From NCBI RefSeq assembly GCF_030159895.1, contig NZ_BSNI01000002.1, forward strand, positions 1 to 64,000: 64,000 nt of DNA. Reading direction: 5' to 3'. The position numbers were made by a program, and so were the translations under genes. The notes beneath the pieces were generated by a model. The model saw nothing but the letters and a program-made list of their open reading frames with translations, had not been told where the DNA came from and searched no databases. The number at the start of each line of letters is the position of its first letter. The first letter of the stretch is position 1. Positions 63,336-64,000 of the stretch are shown in pieces. Source of the stretch: Maritalea porphyrae. Its GTDB lineage: Bacteria; Pseudomonadota; Alphaproteobacteria; Rhizobiales; Devosiaceae.

Positions 63336-63803
63336 TCAATTGTCGGCACTTGCCGCAGCAGCTTGCAAATCAACAATTACAATCTTGCGCATTTTCAACA
63401 TCGCCTCAGTGCATGCTTGGGCAATGACGGGATCAGAATTTCCAACCAATCCTGCAAGCTGTTTCGGAATGATCTGCCAAGACACACCAAACTGATCTTC
63501 TAGCCAGCCGCACATACTTTCTTTGCCATTATTGGCCAGCAATGCATTCCAATAATGGTCCAACTCTTTTTGGTCCTCGACCTCGACAAAAAACGAAAAA
63601 GCCGCGCTCTGTGGGAATTTTGGGCCACCATTCAACCCCATAACCCGCTGCCCATTCATCTCCCAAACAACCATAAAACTTTGTTGTGACAAATCTGCAG
63701 GAGAGATAATTCTCGCGTCGTCAAAAATGGTGCAATAGAATTGTGCGGCAGCCGCAGCATCATTATTCAACCACAAACATGGCGTTGGTTTTGGTTGTCT
63801 CAT
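63336..63803 (-). CDS. PhnB-like VOC family protein
   Basis: 155 residues with the PhnB/3-demethylubiquinone-methyltransferase-like glyoxalase fold: PCLWLNNDAAAAAQFYCTIFDDARI, FSFFVEVEDQKELDHYWNAL, and GWLEDQFGVSWQIIPKQL. The family name is historical; most are not methyltransferases. Ends with a non-conserved tail (DLQAAAASADN). The ATG at 63803 follows AAAGGGTG by about 8 bases. Convergent with the phosphatase gene. Confidence 0.88.
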   Translation of the reverse strand: MRQPKPTPCLWLNNDAAAAAQFYCTIFDDARIISPADLSQQSFMVVWEMNGQRVMGLNGGPKFPQSAAFSFFVEVEDQKELDHYWNALLANNGKESMCGWLEDQFGVSWQIIPKQLAGLVGNSDPVIAQACTEAMLKMRKIVIVDLQAAAASADN

Positions 63804-64000
63804 TTTCTGCACCCTTTGCGTTTTCAATTCGATCCAAGTGCCCGACAATCATAGAAAAGGTGATATGAGGCCAAATAATCTCAGACATCAACGCCCGTCG
63901 ATCTCGAATTTTCGACTTTAATCTACCGACAGTCGTACAAATGCGAGCTAATATTTTCATCCAAAGCCAATAGATCCAAATCGGATTTCGCGCCAAAAAC
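63804..64000. other. Window end with no supported gene
   Basis: About 200 bases with no supported gene; a minus-strand frame here overlaps the PhnB-like gene in another frame and looks spurious. A gene may continue past the window edge but cannot be judged. Confidence 0.4.

Noticed and set aside
63763-63996. Small minus-strand frame at the window end
   Set aside because: It overlaps the PhnB-like gene start in another frame and has no family resemblance.
1-64000. CRISPR array or insertion-sequence transposase
   Set aside because: No regularly spaced direct repeats and no transposase motifs were seen on either strand; the only mobility gene is the tyrosine recombinase at 15222-15857.

Overview
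The window looks like the chromosome of an alphaproteobacterium of the order Hyphomicrobiales (Rhizobiales), possibly a marine Devosiaceae/Maritalea-like organism; the genus is a guess. The pointer is the conserved right half (about 39-62 kb): clpB, a DUF4167 protein, prmC, prfA, ptsP, lysC, ubiG, DUF1178, a nitrilase, grxC, comF, a mutT-like Nudix gene, argJ, a parvulin and secA, which is an order and content typical of that group. No rRNA, tRNA or CRISPR array was seen.

Layout. 1-4 kb: a membrane-anchored M23 peptidase, a CBS-domain protein, a VOC protein and a DUF6157 protein. 4-17 kb: a probable mobile or defence island. It starts after about 1 kb without genes and holds two very large tandem genes of 1708 and 1531 codons. 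Each codes for an N-terminal PD-(D/E)XK-type nuclease, a central P-loop STAND ATPase and a long helical C-terminus. A small tyrosine recombinase and a VbhA-like antitoxin with a Fic toxin broken by a nonsense codon follow. This is the best candidate for an undescribed anti-phage system.

17-32.5 kb: accessory metabolism in small regulator-plus-target blocks. These are an Lrp regulator divergent from a PLP lyase and a MOSC/flavin/ferredoxin reductase; a TetR regulator divergent from a membrane transporter; two related LysR regulators next to a glutathione transferase, a VOC protein and a Tat-exported haloalkane dehalogenase (a possible organohalogen or electrophile detoxification set); and a MarR regulator leading a methyltransferase, a PLP decarboxylase and an Asp/Glu racemase. 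32.7-39 kb: an FAD oxidoreductase, small membrane proteins, a frameshifted LysR gene divergent from an exported metallo-beta-lactamase-fold enzyme, a TetR gene divergent from a metaxin-like GST operon with a tandem operator between them, and an AlkD-like protein.

39-64 kb: housekeeping genes as listed, with small inserts: a MarR/YciI pair under a perfect 11-bp inverted repeat, an ArsR/SRPBCC pair, an orphan Flp pilin, and after secA a methyltransferase, a DUF442-like phosphatase and a PhnB-like VOC protein. Several intrinsic terminators and candidate operators are visible. Gene remnants (RidA, LysR, Fic) lie in the accessory part. All functions are read from motifs and family memory; no database search was run.
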